A stretch of DNA of 12,541 bases from Crenotrichaceae bacterium (GTDB taxonomy: Bacteria > Pseudomonadota > Gammaproteobacteria > Methylococcales > DRLZ01): contig DRLZ01000107.1 of NCBI GenBank assembly GCA_011322755.1, positions 1-12,541 of the forward strand, in the 5' to 3' direction. Positions 1 to 6,677 of this stretch are shown here, one piece after another (the first letter of the stretch is position 1; the number at the start of each line of letters is the position of its first letter). Under the pieces are notes generated by a model. The model was not told where the DNA came from and searched no databases. It saw only the letters and a program-made list of their open reading frames with translations. The position numbers and the translations under genes were made by a program.

Positions 1-1
1 A

Positions 2-577
2 GCAAACAGGGGCTATGGCGCTAACCAGAAAACATGTTATCGCACCGCATTGGAGAGTGGCGTTGATATTATTGTCATGGTCCATCCCGATTACCAGTAT
101 GAACCCAGACTGGTGACTGCAATGGCTGCAATGATCGAATCTGGTGTTTACGATATTGTTATCGGTTCTCGTATCTTAGGAGGGAAAGCACGACAAAGTG
201 GAATGCCACTCTGGAAGTATATCGCCAATCGCATACTCACTGCGATTGAGAATCTACTGCTGGGTGCGAAGCTGTCTGAATATCACACAGGTTATCGTGC
301 TTACTCATCAAGCTTGTTGAAAGAAATCGACTGGGAATCAAATTCGGATGATTTTGTATTTGATAACCAACTACTTGCTCAAACAATTGTACTTGGCTAT
401 GATGTCGGCGAAATTTCGGTTCCTACCAAATATTTTGCTGCTGCAAGCTCAATTAATTTGCCACGATCTGTTCAGTATGGTGTCGGTGTACTGGTAACTT
501 CGTTACTGGGGCTTCTGGCGCGGACTGGTTTCTACTCACATTCGCTCTTTAAAACAAATGTCAAGCACGGTAATTGA
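2..577 (+). CDS. Family 2 glycosyltransferase (DPM1-like), 5' end missing
   Basis: The 3' part of a GT-A fold, family 2 glycosyltransferase. The frame is open from base 2, so the true start lies left of the window; the TTG at 50 is an internal codon, because the residues before it already match the family (NRGYGANQKTCYRTALESG). About 191 residues remain. MVHPDYQYEP carries an Asp where the nucleotide-sugar/metal site is expected, followed by IGSRILGG, the LLGAKLSEYHTGYRAY stretch typical of dolichol- or undecaprenyl-phosphate sugar transferases, and DDFVFDNQLLAQ. The C-terminal end has one hydrophobic stretch (VGVLVTSLLGLL). By family it should move a sugar from a nucleotide donor to a polyprenyl phosphate or glycan at the cytoplasmic face of the inner membrane; donor and acceptor cannot be read from the sequence. 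The 3' end overlaps the next gene by 20 bases, which suggests translational coupling and joint action with the GtrA protein. Confidence 0.9.
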   Translation, partial: ANRGYGANQKTCYRTALESGVDIIVMVHPDYQYEPRLVTAMAAMIESGVYDIVIGSRILGGKARQSGMPLWKYIANRILTAIENLLLGAKLSEYHTGYRAYSSSLLKEIDWESNSDDFVFDNQLLAQTIVLGYDVGEISVPTKYFAAASSINLPRSVQYGVGVLVTSLLGLLARTGFYSHSLFKTNVKHGN

Positions 578-950
578 AAAGAAATATAGCTGGCTGACTG
601 GATTTGCTCTGCATTTGATTACCGGTGTTCTGGCAGTTGCAGCGCATTACAGCGTTATGTGGGTCTTGTTGCAAGCGAATATAACGTCACTGATAGCGAC
701 ATCGATCGGGTTCTTGTTTGGGGCGGTCACGCGTTTTTTGCTCTCGTATTTCCATATCTTCTCGCCGACTGCGGCGATACCGAAAGCAATGGGACGCTTT
801 ATTTTTGCATTATCACTTCAAATGGGACTGAATACTGTTTTGGTCGCTGGTTTTTTGAATTTTGTTCCGGTCTGGTATGCACAGGTGAGTGCCACACTGA
901 TACTCACAGTGTTTAACTATATCGTTTATCGAATCTGGGTATTCAGATAA
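558..950 (+). CDS. GtrA-family membrane protein
   Basis: A 130-residue protein that is almost entirely membrane. Four hydrophobic segments lie near residues 12-32, 38-58, 79-98 and 105-127, the usual GtrA layout. The ending FNYIVYRIWVFR is characteristic of the family, where an aromatic/basic tail follows the last helix. GtrA proteins are thought to flip or shuttle polyprenyl-phosphate-linked sugars across the inner membrane, or to assist the partner glycosyltransferase. The preceding gene is exactly such a transferase and overlaps this start (ATG at 558) by 20 bases. I see no clear Shine-Dalgarno, consistent with coupled translation. The sugar and target polymer (O-antigen, teichuronic-like polymer, lipid A modification) are unknown. 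Confidence 0.88.
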   Translation: MSSTVIEKKYSWLTGFALHLITGVLAVAAHYSVMWVLLQANITSLIATSIGFLFGAVTRFLLSYFHIFSPTAAIPKAMGRFIFALSLQMGLNTVLVAGFLNFVPVWYAQVSATLILTVFNYIVYRIWVFR

Positions 951-1031
951 CCTCGTGTTATGCGTGTTGCTGTAATCTGAATCCAGAGTGAAGTTACGGA
1001 TTCAGGTATAAATAAGCTAGGCTTATCAGAT
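951..1031. other. Convergent junction gap with two short hairpins
   Basis: An 81-base gap between the converging ends of the GtrA gene and the DUF779 gene. It holds an 8-bp perfect inverted repeat, CTGAATCC (977-984) and GGATTCAG (998-1005), with a 13-base loop. A second, 6-bp hairpin, ATAAGC (1012-1017) and GCTTAT (1021-1026), has a 3-base loop. Either could help end transcription from both sides. Neither is followed by a convincing T-run in either direction, so they are not classic intrinsic terminators. Confidence 0.45.
977..1005. terminator. Possible bidirectional hairpin terminator
   Basis: The arms CTGAATCC and GGATTCAG are perfectly complementary over 8 bp with a 13-base loop, located between two converging genes. 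The position argues for a terminator or mRNA 3'-end stabiliser. The lack of a U-tract on either side weakens the call. Confidence 0.3.
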
Positions 1032-1397
1032 TTACTCAATTGGGCTGAGATTCTGGAATTCTGTTTCAGTAAACAAACGGGAAATGACGATGAATCGCAA
1101 ACCGAGAGGTATTTCCAGTGAAAAACTGGCGCCTCGTCCCTCGGTTACATCAATCGTGAGGTGACTGTTTTTCCAGTATTCAAACTGATCAGCAGCCATA
1201 TAAAACGGGCAACCATGTATCTCTCCAAGGTAAATGTCACGACTGCCAATGATAAAATCATTGACGCTTAAACACATTGGCGCTGAACCATCGCAACAAC
1301 CGCCGCTTTGGTGAAACAGAAGCCGACCGTGTTGCAAGCGTAACTTGTCGATAACCTGTTTTGCTTTATCTGTCACACTGACACGATCGGTTGGCAT
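1032..1397 (-). CDS. DUF779 family protein, partner of aldehyde dehydrogenase
   Basis: A small soluble protein of the DUF779 family, 121 residues from the chosen start. The family signature is clear: FHQSGGCCDGSAPMC at residues 28-42, GEIHGCPFY at 58-66, and DVTEGRGASFSLE at 83-95. Four conserved cysteines (34, 35, 42, 63) look able to bind a metal or take part in redox chemistry; that is inference. No biochemical function is established. Family members commonly sit next to an acetaldehyde-type dehydrogenase, as here. An ATG at 1484 would add 29 N-terminal residues and overlap the dehydrogenase 3' end by 29 bases. I prefer the ATG at 1397: the protein then has the usual family length, begins MPTDRVSVT like relatives, and has a purine-rich GGATAAGAAG just upstream. 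Confidence 0.85.
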   Translation of the reverse strand: MPTDRVSVTDKAKQVIDKLRLQHGRLLFHQSGGCCDGSAPMCLSVNDFIIGSRDIYLGEIHGCPFYMAADQFEYWKNSHLTIDVTEGRGASFSLEIPLGLRFIVISRLFTETEFQNLSPIE

Positions 1398-1455
1398 TAT
1401 CTTCTTATCCACAGTGAAACCAGCATTTAAATCCGCTTTGCGAAAAGATAACGAT

Positions 1456-2952
1456 TCAGAAAAACCCCATTGGGTTTTTGTCATACGACATCAACACATT
1501 CTTGGTTTTACGATAGTGATTGAGCATCATCTTGTGGTTTTCGCGGCCGATCCCTGATTTCTTGTATCCCCCAAATGAGGCATGGGCAGGGTAAAGGTGA
1601 TAGCAATTAGCCCAAACACGACCCGCTTGTATTCCGCGCACAAATGTCTGCATCTGGTGAATATCACGAGTCCAGACACCAGCGCCTAGCCCGTACAAGG
1701 TCTCGTTGGCTATCTCCAGCGCCTCTGCATCATCTTTGAATGTGGTGACGCTTAAGACCGGTCCAAAAATCTCTTCCTGAAAAATACGCATTTTGTTATG
1801 GCCTTTCAAGACAGTTGGCTGGATATAGTAGCCTTCTGGATAAGTGTCGTTTTGATAAGCGGAGCCGCCAATTAATACCTCAGCACCTTCTTGTTTGCCA
1901 ATATCCAGATAGTTAAGAATTTTTTCAAATTGATCATTGGATGCTTGAGCGCCCATCATGGTATCCGGATTTAAAGGGTCTCCCATTTTAATTGCCTCAA
2001 CCCTTTTCAGACAACGTTCCATGAAGGTATCGTAAATCGTCTCCTGGATCAATGCACGAGATGGACAGGTACACACCTCGCCTTGGTTCAGGGCGAACAT
2101 CACCAGCCCTTCGATGGCTTTATCCAGAAAACTGTCATCTCCTGTCATGATACTGTCAAAGAAAATATTGGGTGATTTTCCACCGAGTTCCAGAGTAACC
2201 GGAATAATATTTTCTGAGGCATATTGCATAATCAGGCGACCTGTTGTTGTTTCGCCTGTAAACGCGACTTTTTTGATATCAGGATGGGTTGCCAGTGGTT
2301 TACCGGCTTCTATACCAAATCCATTGACAATATTGATGACCCCCGGCGGCACCAAGTCAGCGATGAGTTCCATTACAATCAGAATTGAAACAGGCGTTTG
2401 TTCAGCTGGTTTAAGTACTACACAGTTGCCTGCGGCGAGGGCAGGGGCCAGTTTCCATGCAGCCATTAAAATCGGGAAATTCCATGGGATAATCTGCCCG
2501 ACCACACCAAGTGGCTCATGAATTTCCATTGAGACAGTATTGGCATCAATATCGGATATTTCTCCACTTTCTGCACGGATGACACTGCCAAAATAGCGAA
2601 AATGATCAATTGCTAATGGAATGTCTGCTGCCAATGTCTCACGAATTGACTTGCCGTTATCCCAGGTCTCAGCAATTGCAATCGCTTCCAGATTTTCTTC
2701 GATACGGTCTGCAATGCGAAGTAAAAGATTACTGCGTTCAGCAACCGACGTTTTACCCCACGCAGCTGCAGATGCTTGTGCTGCTGCAACGGCTTTGTCG
2801 ATATCTTTAGCGCTGGAACGGGCAACATGAGTGAAGACTTGTCCGTCCACAGGGGAGATGTTATCAAAATAGGTTTGCTGTTCTGGCGCAGTCCACTGAC
2901 CACCAATAAAATTTTCGTATTGTGCTTTAAATGTGGGTTTTTGATATGTCAT
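1456..2952 (-). CDS. NAD-dependent aldehyde dehydrogenase, ExaC/AldB (acetaldehyde) type
   Basis: A full-length 498-residue ALDH-superfamily enzyme that oxidises an aldehyde to the carboxylic acid with NAD(P)+. All catalytic landmarks are present: Asn158 in PWNFP, Lys181 in LKPAEQTP, the cofactor loop FTGETTTGR (231-239), general base Glu255 in LELGGKSPN, and nucleophile Cys294 in NQGEVCTCPSR. EEIFGPVLSV follows near 393-402 and the tail SFGGYKKSGIGRE near 459-471. The GEVCTCPSR variant and the DUF779 gene immediately downstream place it with acetaldehyde dehydrogenases such as ExaC, AcoD and AldB; the exact substrate is not provable here. A GGAG Shine-Dalgarno (complement of 2959-2962) lies 6 bases before the ATG. 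It is collinear with the phosphatase gene 64 bases upstream, so it may share the envelope transcript or have its own promoter, which I could not identify. Confidence 0.95.
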   Translation of the reverse strand: MTYQKPTFKAQYENFIGGQWTAPEQQTYFDNISPVDGQVFTHVARSSAKDIDKAVAAAQASAAAWGKTSVAERSNLLLRIADRIEENLEAIAIAETWDNGKSIRETLAADIPLAIDHFRYFGSVIRAESGEISDIDANTVSMEIHEPLGVVGQIIPWNFPILMAAWKLAPALAAGNCVVLKPAEQTPVSILIVMELIADLVPPGVINIVNGFGIEAGKPLATHPDIKKVAFTGETTTGRLIMQYASENIIPVTLELGGKSPNIFFDSIMTGDDSFLDKAIEGLVMFALNQGEVCTCPSRALIQETIYDTFMERCLKRVEAIKMGDPLNPDTMMGAQASNDQFEKILNYLDIGKQEGAEVLIGGSAYQNDTYPEGYYIQPTVLKGHNKMRIFQEEIFGPVLSVTTFKDDAEALEIANETLYGLGAGVWTRDIHQMQTFVRGIQAGRVWANCYHLYPAHASFGGYKKSGIGRENHKMMLNHYRKTKNVLMSYDKNPMGFF

Positions 2953-3016
2953 GCTACACTCCGTTTATTGTTGCAACCTGGTTTTATCTTTACAGAAGGG
3001 CTTGGGGCAGGGCGCA
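2953..3016 (-). promoter_or_regulatory. Leader of the aldehyde dehydrogenase gene
   Basis: A 64-base gap upstream of the ALDH start. It contains the GGAG ribosome binding site (2959-2962, minus strand) and a perfect 8-bp palindrome GTTGCAAC at 2970-2977. I see neither a good sigma70 pair nor a -24/-12 sigma54 promoter, although many ALDH genes of this type are sigma54-controlled. The palindrome is short enough to be chance. Confidence 0.3.
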
Positions 3017-3559
3017 TCATACTTGTTGTTCATCAATGTTTTGATTTGCAGACTCTGGATGATCTGGTTTTGCTTCGTTTAACTCATCCGCCAACAATGC
3101 TTCCAGTAATCCTGTTGAGGCATCGGTAACCAGATCAAAGACACGTTCAAACCCAAAGCTGCCCCCGTAATAAGGATCGGGTACATCGTGCTGGCCGAGG
3201 TGGGGTGCAAAATTCAGAAACAGGTGGATTTTATCCTGAAACTGCTCGGGACAGAGATCAACAAGGCTCTCATAGTTATCCTGATCCATTGCTAGCACAT
3301 AGTCAAAGTGTTCAAAGTCATTGATTGTCACTTTGCGTGCGCGCTGGTTACCCAGGTCAATATCGTTGGCAGATGCAATTGCCATTGATCTGGAATCGGG
3401 ACGTTCTCCAACATGGTAGGCATGCGTGCCAGCTGAATCAATAAAGACTAGATCAATGACTCCAGCTTGTGTCGCTGCTTCGCGAAATACGCCTTCAGCC
3501 AGTGGTGAACGGCAGATATTACCCATGCAGACAAATAATAGCTTTACTTTGGGTGGCAT
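3017..3559 (-). CDS. Low-molecular-weight protein tyrosine phosphatase
   Basis: A cytoplasmic phosphatase of the arsenate-reductase-like LMW-PTP fold (Wzb/Etp/PtpA relatives), 180 residues. The P-loop VCMGNICRSP gives nucleophile Cys11 and Arg17 (CX5R). The general acid is Asp128 in DVPDPYYGG, and the two motifs are at normal family spacing. It should dephosphorylate tyrosine on proteins; in envelope gene clusters such enzymes usually act on a BY-kinase or on sugar-metabolism enzymes, but no kinase gene is in this window. The core ends near residue 155. The rest is an acidic, low-complexity tail (about 25 residues, rich in E, D, N and Q) not seen in short homologues. The ATG at 3559 is chosen because AAGGA (complement of 3567-3571) lies 7 bases upstream and the P-loop then starts at the usual position; an in-frame ATG at 3631 would add 24 atypical residues. 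Confidence 0.92.
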   Translation of the reverse strand: MPPKVKLLFVCMGNICRSPLAEGVFREAATQAGVIDLVFIDSAGTHAYHVGERPDSRSMAIASANDIDLGNQRARKVTINDFEHFDYVLAMDQDNYESLVDLCPEQFQDKIHLFLNFAPHLGQHDVPDPYYGGSFGFERVFDLVTDASTGLLEALLADELNEAKPDHPESANQNIDEQQV

Positions 3560-3566
3560 TGGGGTG

Positions 3567-3571
3567 TCCTT
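3567..3571 (-). promoter_or_regulatory. Ribosome binding site fixing the phosphatase start
   Basis: The minus strand reads AAGGA, 7 bases before the ATG at 3559. This supports the short form of the phosphatase over the start at 3631. Confidence 0.6.
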
Positions 3572-3600
3572 TTTTACCAGAAACGGGAATTTCCATTGTA

Positions 3601-3630
3601 TGTTGATAACACTCATCCAGATTGTCAACA
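3601..3630. repeat. 9+9 inverted repeat between kdsB and the phosphatase gene
   Basis: TGTTGATAA (3601-3609) and TTGTCAACA (3622-3630) are inverted copies with one mismatch (a G-U pair in RNA), separated by 12 bases. They sit in the 82-base gap after kdsB. The element could be an operator, an mRNA hairpin protecting or attenuating the transcript, or chance. On the minus strand the right arm contains a perfect -35-like TTGACA, but no -10 lies at normal distance. Confidence 0.35.
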
Positions 3631-3641
3631 AATCACTGTTT

Positions 3642-4424
3642 TCATAGTCTGGAACCTGATTGTTTCTTGTTCAGTAGAATTTGTTCCACTCTGATTAGAT
3701 CTTCAGGTGTATCAACACCTGGAGCTGGCGCAGATTGAACAGATGTTACGATAATGGGTTCAGCGTTCCACAATATGCGTAGTTGTTCTAGTTTCTCCAG
3801 TAATTCAATTGGTGCTGCCTGCATTGTAACAAAACGCTTCAAAAATCCTGCACGGTAAGCATAAAGACCAAGATGACGCTGATGTTGAATTGAGGATAAC
3901 TGTGTTGTGTGTGAGAAACCGTCACGATCCCATGGAATTGTTGCACGGCTGAAATACAATGCGTAGCCATGCTGGTTTGTGACAACTTTTACGATATTGG
4001 TATCAGTTAATTCATCAGAATTGATAATTGTAGTTGAAAGTGTAGCGACATCGGCTTTTGATTGTGATTGCAGGGTGCTGATTAGTGACTGGATATCCGT
4101 TGCGGCAACCAGTGGCTCGTCACCCTGAATATTGACAATGATCGTGTCATCAGACCAGTTTTTGCTCTCAGCAACTTCAGCAATACGATCAGTACCGCTT
4201 TTATGATCGGCATGAGTCATTACAGCTTGAAAACCAGCCGCTTCCACAGTGTCAATGATTCGATGGTCGTCAGTTGCGACGACAACTTGCTCTGCTCCCG
4301 AATCAACTGCGCGCTCACAGACGTGGATAATCATGGCCTTGCCACAAATTGGCTGCAGCGGTTTGCCGGGAAAACGGGTTGAGGCGTAGCGGGCTGGAAT
4401 AACAGCTTTAAATCTGGAAGTCAC
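3642..4424 (-). CDS. kdsB: 3-deoxy-manno-octulosonate cytidylyltransferase (CMP-Kdo synthetase)
   Basis: Activates Kdo with CTP to give CMP-Kdo, the donor for the inner core of lipopolysaccharide, in the cytoplasm. The 260 residues match the usual KdsB length. Landmarks are IPARYASTRFPGKPL (9-23, CTP binding), VATDDHRI (49-56), VNIQGDEPL (97-105, metal/CTP site), SRATIPWDRD (159-168), HLGLYAYR (184-191), LEKLEQLR (209-216) and VDTPEDL (237-243). The start is a GTG at 4424, since the N-terminus then begins four residues before the conserved FKAVIPAR and no ATG is available. No good Shine-Dalgarno precedes it, so translation probably depends on coupling to the UPF0434 gene that ends 15 bases upstream. 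It belongs to the exbB-exbD-lpxK-UPF0434-kdsB series. Confidence 0.97.
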   Translation of the reverse strand: MTSRFKAVIPARYASTRFPGKPLQPICGKAMIIHVCERAVDSGAEQVVVATDDHRIIDTVEAAGFQAVMTHADHKSGTDRIAEVAESKNWSDDTIIVNIQGDEPLVAATDIQSLISTLQSQSKADVATLSTTIINSDELTDTNIVKVVTNQHGYALYFSRATIPWDRDGFSHTTQLSSIQHQRHLGLYAYRAGFLKRFVTMQAAPIELLEKLEQLRILWNAEPIIVTSVQSAPAPGVDTPEDLIRVEQILLNKKQSGSRL

Positions 4425-4439
4425 AACAAGACAGAGACG

Positions 4440-4634
4440 CTATTTTGATAGTGCATCATATTCTTCCAGGGTGAGTTTTCGGGCTTCATCCGGAAGCATG
4501 ACCGGGATATCATCATCAATTTTATAAGCCAGACGATCAGCCTTACAAATGAGTTCCTGCTGCGGTTTTTGATAAATCAGTTTGCCTTTGCAAATTGGGC
4601 AAGCCAGAATGTCAAGTAGTTTTGAGTCGACCAT
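4440..4634 (-). CDS. UPF0434/Trm112-like small zinc-ribbon protein (YcaR family)
   Basis: A 64-residue member of the UPF0434 (YcaR/Trm112-like) family. It has the CPIC pair at Cys12/Cys15, then KGKL, the QELIC stretch with a third Cys, and the family tail DDDIPVMLPDEAR. These proteins are small beta folds related to the Trm112 methyltransferase activator; their role between lpxK and kdsB is not established. The ATG at 4634 is chosen because a near-ideal GGAGG (complement of 4641-4645) lies 6 bases upstream and relatives begin at this point; a longer in-frame start at 4682 has no such support. The gene overlaps the end of lpxK by 23 bases, so its ribosome binding site lies inside lpxK. The order lpxK-UPF0434-kdsB is common in gammaproteobacteria. 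Confidence 0.92.
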   Translation of the reverse strand: MVDSKLLDILACPICKGKLIYQKPQQELICKADRLAYKIDDDIPVMLPDEARKLTLEEYDALSK

Positions 4635-5625
4635 GTTTTTCCTCCAGTAAGTGTTTGAGAGCATCGCTGAATGTTGAGTCAAACTGTGCTTCTACTGGCA
4701 ACATCCAGATCTTCCGATTGGCTAAATGATAACATTTGACAGCATCTTTTTCTGTCATCAGTATCGGGGAATCATCATCAAATTGTAAATTAGCTGCTGT
4801 GTAGTTGTGGTGATCCGGAAAAGTCCGCGTATCAAAGTCCAGTCCCTGCAATTTCAGGGATTGAAAAAAACGCTGTGGATTCCCGATTCCGGTGACGACA
4901 TGGAGTGGCTTGTCCCGTAAAAAAGATACGGGTTGTTGCTGTTGATCAAGTAAATTGGTGAGCGTCTGGCCAACCAGATCCATTCTGAAGGCACCAGGAA
5001 AATGATTGCCATTGCACACTAAAAGATCAATCGTGTTAATGCGCGAGAGCGGTTCACGCAGAGGTCCGGCTGGTAAACAATGTTGATTACCAAATTGGCG
5101 CATGCCATCAATGACGAGTATCTCAATATCGCGTTGAAGAGCAAGGTGTTGCAAGCCATCGTCGCTGAGAATAATGTCACAATTGCTGACTAACAAAAGA
5201 TGCCGGGCAGCACTGAGACGAGATTTTCCGATGACAACAGGGCAGGTTGTGCGTGAAGCAATGAGGACTGCTTCATCACCATACAATACAGGGTTTGCAT
5301 TCCTGGGTAGCAGTGCCGGTGTGCTGGTTTTTGAGAGTTGTCCACCATAACCGCGGCTAATTACACCGGGATGGTAGCCATGTTTTCTAAGGAACGCAAC
5401 TAGCCAGATGATGAGCGGTGTTTTGCCTGTACCGCCAACACTGAGATTACCAACCACAAGGACGGGGACAGCAACACCAGATGTGTGTAGCAGATTGCGT
5501 TGATAAGCTAATTTTCTGATTTTAGTGACAAGTCGATAAACAAGCGACAATAAAACCAGAAACAAGGGAGGATCTGGTGTTTGGTACCAGATCCGGTTAA
5601 AGTAGCGCTCCAGCCGTGAGATCAA
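4612..5625 (-). CDS. lpxK: Tetraacyldisaccharide 4'-kinase
   Basis: Phosphorylates the 4' position of the tetraacyl disaccharide to make lipid IVA, at the cytoplasmic face of the inner membrane. The protein is 337 residues, a normal length. One hydrophobic anchor lies near residues 20-36. The P-loop is VGNLSVGGTGKTP (58-70). Further family blocks are VISRGYGG (88-95), YGDEAVLIA (115-123), ILSDDGLQH (152-160), LPAGPLREP (184-192), VTGIGNPQRF (244-253), FPDHHNY (269-275) and MTEKDAVKC (290-298). The frame opens right after the exbD stop and contains no ATG there; the TTG at 5625 is the best start and has no close Shine-Dalgarno. Translation is probably coupled to exbD, which ends 12 bases before. 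The 3' end overlaps the UPF0434 gene. Confidence 0.97.
   Translation of the reverse strand: MISRLERYFNRIWYQTPDPPLFLVLLSLVYRLVTKIRKLAYQRNLLHTSGVAVPVLVVGNLSVGGTGKTPLIIWLVAFLRKHGYHPGVISRGYGGQLSKTSTPALLPRNANPVLYGDEAVLIASRTTCPVVIGKSRLSAARHLLLVSNCDIILSDDGLQHLALQRDIEILVIDGMRQFGNQHCLPAGPLREPLSRINTIDLLVCNGNHFPGAFRMDLVGQTLTNLLDQQQQPVSFLRDKPLHVVTGIGNPQRFFQSLKLQGLDFDTRTFPDHHNYTAANLQFDDDSPILMTEKDAVKCYHLANRKIWMLPVEAQFDSTFSDALKHLLEEKHGRLKTT
4641..4645 (-). promoter_or_regulatory. Strong ribosome binding site inside the lpxK 3' end
   Basis: The minus strand reads GGAGG, 6 bases before the ATG at 4634. It decides the start of the UPF0434 gene and is the strongest Shine-Dalgarno in the lipid A series. Confidence 0.7.
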
Positions 5626-5637
5626 ATGCTTTTGCTG

Positions 5638-6054
5638 TTATTCTCCAGTCACAGTTGCAGCAAAACCAACATTGGAAATACCAGCGCGTGATGCGGCTTC
5701 CATTGCAGTCATGACTGCTTGATGTGGTGTTTGAGCATCAGCATTAATTAATAACTTGAGCGATCGTTTTTCCTTGGCATTTTCGAGAATAGCCTGGGAA
5801 AGATCATTCAGGTTATTGCTTTTGAGTTGCTGTTGATTAATATAGTAAGTGCCATCGGGACTGATTGACAAGACAACCTCAAGTGTCTCCTCTTTGACCT
5901 GAGCCGATTGTACTTCAGGTAATGCGATTGATAACTCTGTATTCTCGTCGAATGTTGTGGTCACCATAAAAAAGATCAACAACAGAAACACAACGTCAAT
6001 CATCGGTGTTAAGTTAAGCTCTAACTCTTTGCTTTTCTGGGGTCTGAAATTCAT
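5638..6054 (-). CDS. exbD: ExbD/TolR-family biopolymer transport protein
   Basis: A 138-residue inner-membrane protein with one N-terminal transmembrane helix (about residues 17-35) and a periplasmic domain. The helix begins NLTPMIDVVFLLLIFFMVT and carries Asp20, the conserved proton-path residue of ExbD and TolR. With ExbB it should form a proton-driven motor that energises an outer-membrane or periplasmic partner. No tonB, tolA or tolB is nearby, so the partner is unknown; the pair sits at the head of a lipid A gene series, a recurring arrangement in gammaproteobacteria. Start ATG at 6054 overlaps the exbB stop as ATGA, and a GGAG (complement of 6062-6065) lies 7 bases upstream. Whether it serves TonB-dependent uptake or LPS/envelope work cannot be told from sequence. 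Confidence 0.93.
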   Translation of the reverse strand: MNFRPQKSKELELNLTPMIDVVFLLLIFFMVTTTFDENTELSIALPEVQSAQVKEETLEVVLSISPDGTYYINQQQLKSNNLNDLSQAILENAKEKRSLKLLINADAQTPHQAVMTAMEAASRAGISNVGFAATVTGE

Positions 6055-6677
6055 TGAATTTCTCCCTCTCTGTCCCCCTCAATGCCTTCAACCAGTCGCA
6101 GTGCATCTTCTTCCATTTTTAACACCAGATAGTCGACACGGCTTTGGAAATATCTGTAGAAAATCAACGCAGGTATCGCAACACAAATACCTGCAGCGGT
6201 TGTGACCAGCGCTTCAGAGATACCGCCGGCAAGGACACCCGGATTGCCCACGCCTTGTGTGACAATCGCCGAAAAAACTTTTATCATTCCCAATACTGTG
6301 CCCAGCAGCCCCATGAGTGGTGAAATCTGGGCGATGGTTCCAAGAGCTTGCAGATTACGCTCCAGTTCGTAAACTTCCTGGCGACCCGCTTCCGTGATCG
6401 CTTCTTTCATGATCTCGCGTCCGTGATGACGGTTAATCAAGCCGGCAGACAGTACAGCTCCCAGTGGTGAACCGTCACGCAGAGAACGAACCTTGTTGCC
6501 ATCAAGCTGGTTGTCCTGATAGAGACGCCAGACCTGTGGCAAGAGGTCGCGTGGAAGGATTTGTTGTTTGCGTAACGCGAGTAGTCGATCCACGATAATA
6601 CCAGCAGCCAGAATCGAGCTACCAATAATTGGCCACATAATCCAGCCGCCACTTGAAATAAAATCAAACACAGGCAT
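6051..6677 (-). CDS. exbB: ExbB/TolQ/MotA-family proton channel protein
   Basis: A 208-residue inner-membrane protein with three helices, near residues 13-30, 112-138 and 152-176, and a cytoplasmic loop between the first two. The family block APISPLMGLLGTV-like segment is present as AQISPLMGLLGTVLGMI (116-132), and GGISEALVTTAAGICVAIPALI (151-172) lines the channel. It partners ExbD, whose start overlaps this stop by 4 bases. It is the first gene of the lipid A series and has a 280-base leader upstream. Coordinates use the ATG at 6677, but a GGGGA directly abuts that ATG. The same GGGGA lies 6 bases before an in-frame GTG at 6671, and starting there gives a (V/M)FDFISSGGW end that matches the usual N-terminal length. 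The real protein may therefore be 206 residues. Confidence 0.93.
   Translation of the reverse strand: MPVFDFISSGGWIMWPIIGSSILAAGIIVDRLLALRKQQILPRDLLPQVWRLYQDNQLDGNKVRSLRDGSPLGAVLSAGLINRHHGREIMKEAITEAGRQEVYELERNLQALGTIAQISPLMGLLGTVLGMIKVFSAIVTQGVGNPGVLAGGISEALVTTAAGICVAIPALIFYRYFQSRVDYLVLKMEEDALRLVEGIEGDREGEIQ

Noticed and set aside
50..577. TTG at 50 as the glycosyltransferase start
   Set aside because: The frame is open to the left edge and the residues before position 50 already match the family, so the gene is cut by the window.
659..916. Plus-strand open frame of 85 codons
   Set aside because: Inside the GtrA gene in another frame; the GtrA frame has the helices and the family ending.
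2114..2521. Long plus-strand open frame of 135 codons
   Set aside because: It lies fully inside the aldehyde dehydrogenase gene on the opposite strand, and its residues show no family motif; it is a shadow frame.
3595..3628. Promoter on the minus strand with TTGACA and TACAAT ahead of the phosphatase gene
   Set aside because: The two boxes are 22 bases apart, too far for a sigma70 promoter; the TTGACA is part of the inverted repeat instead.
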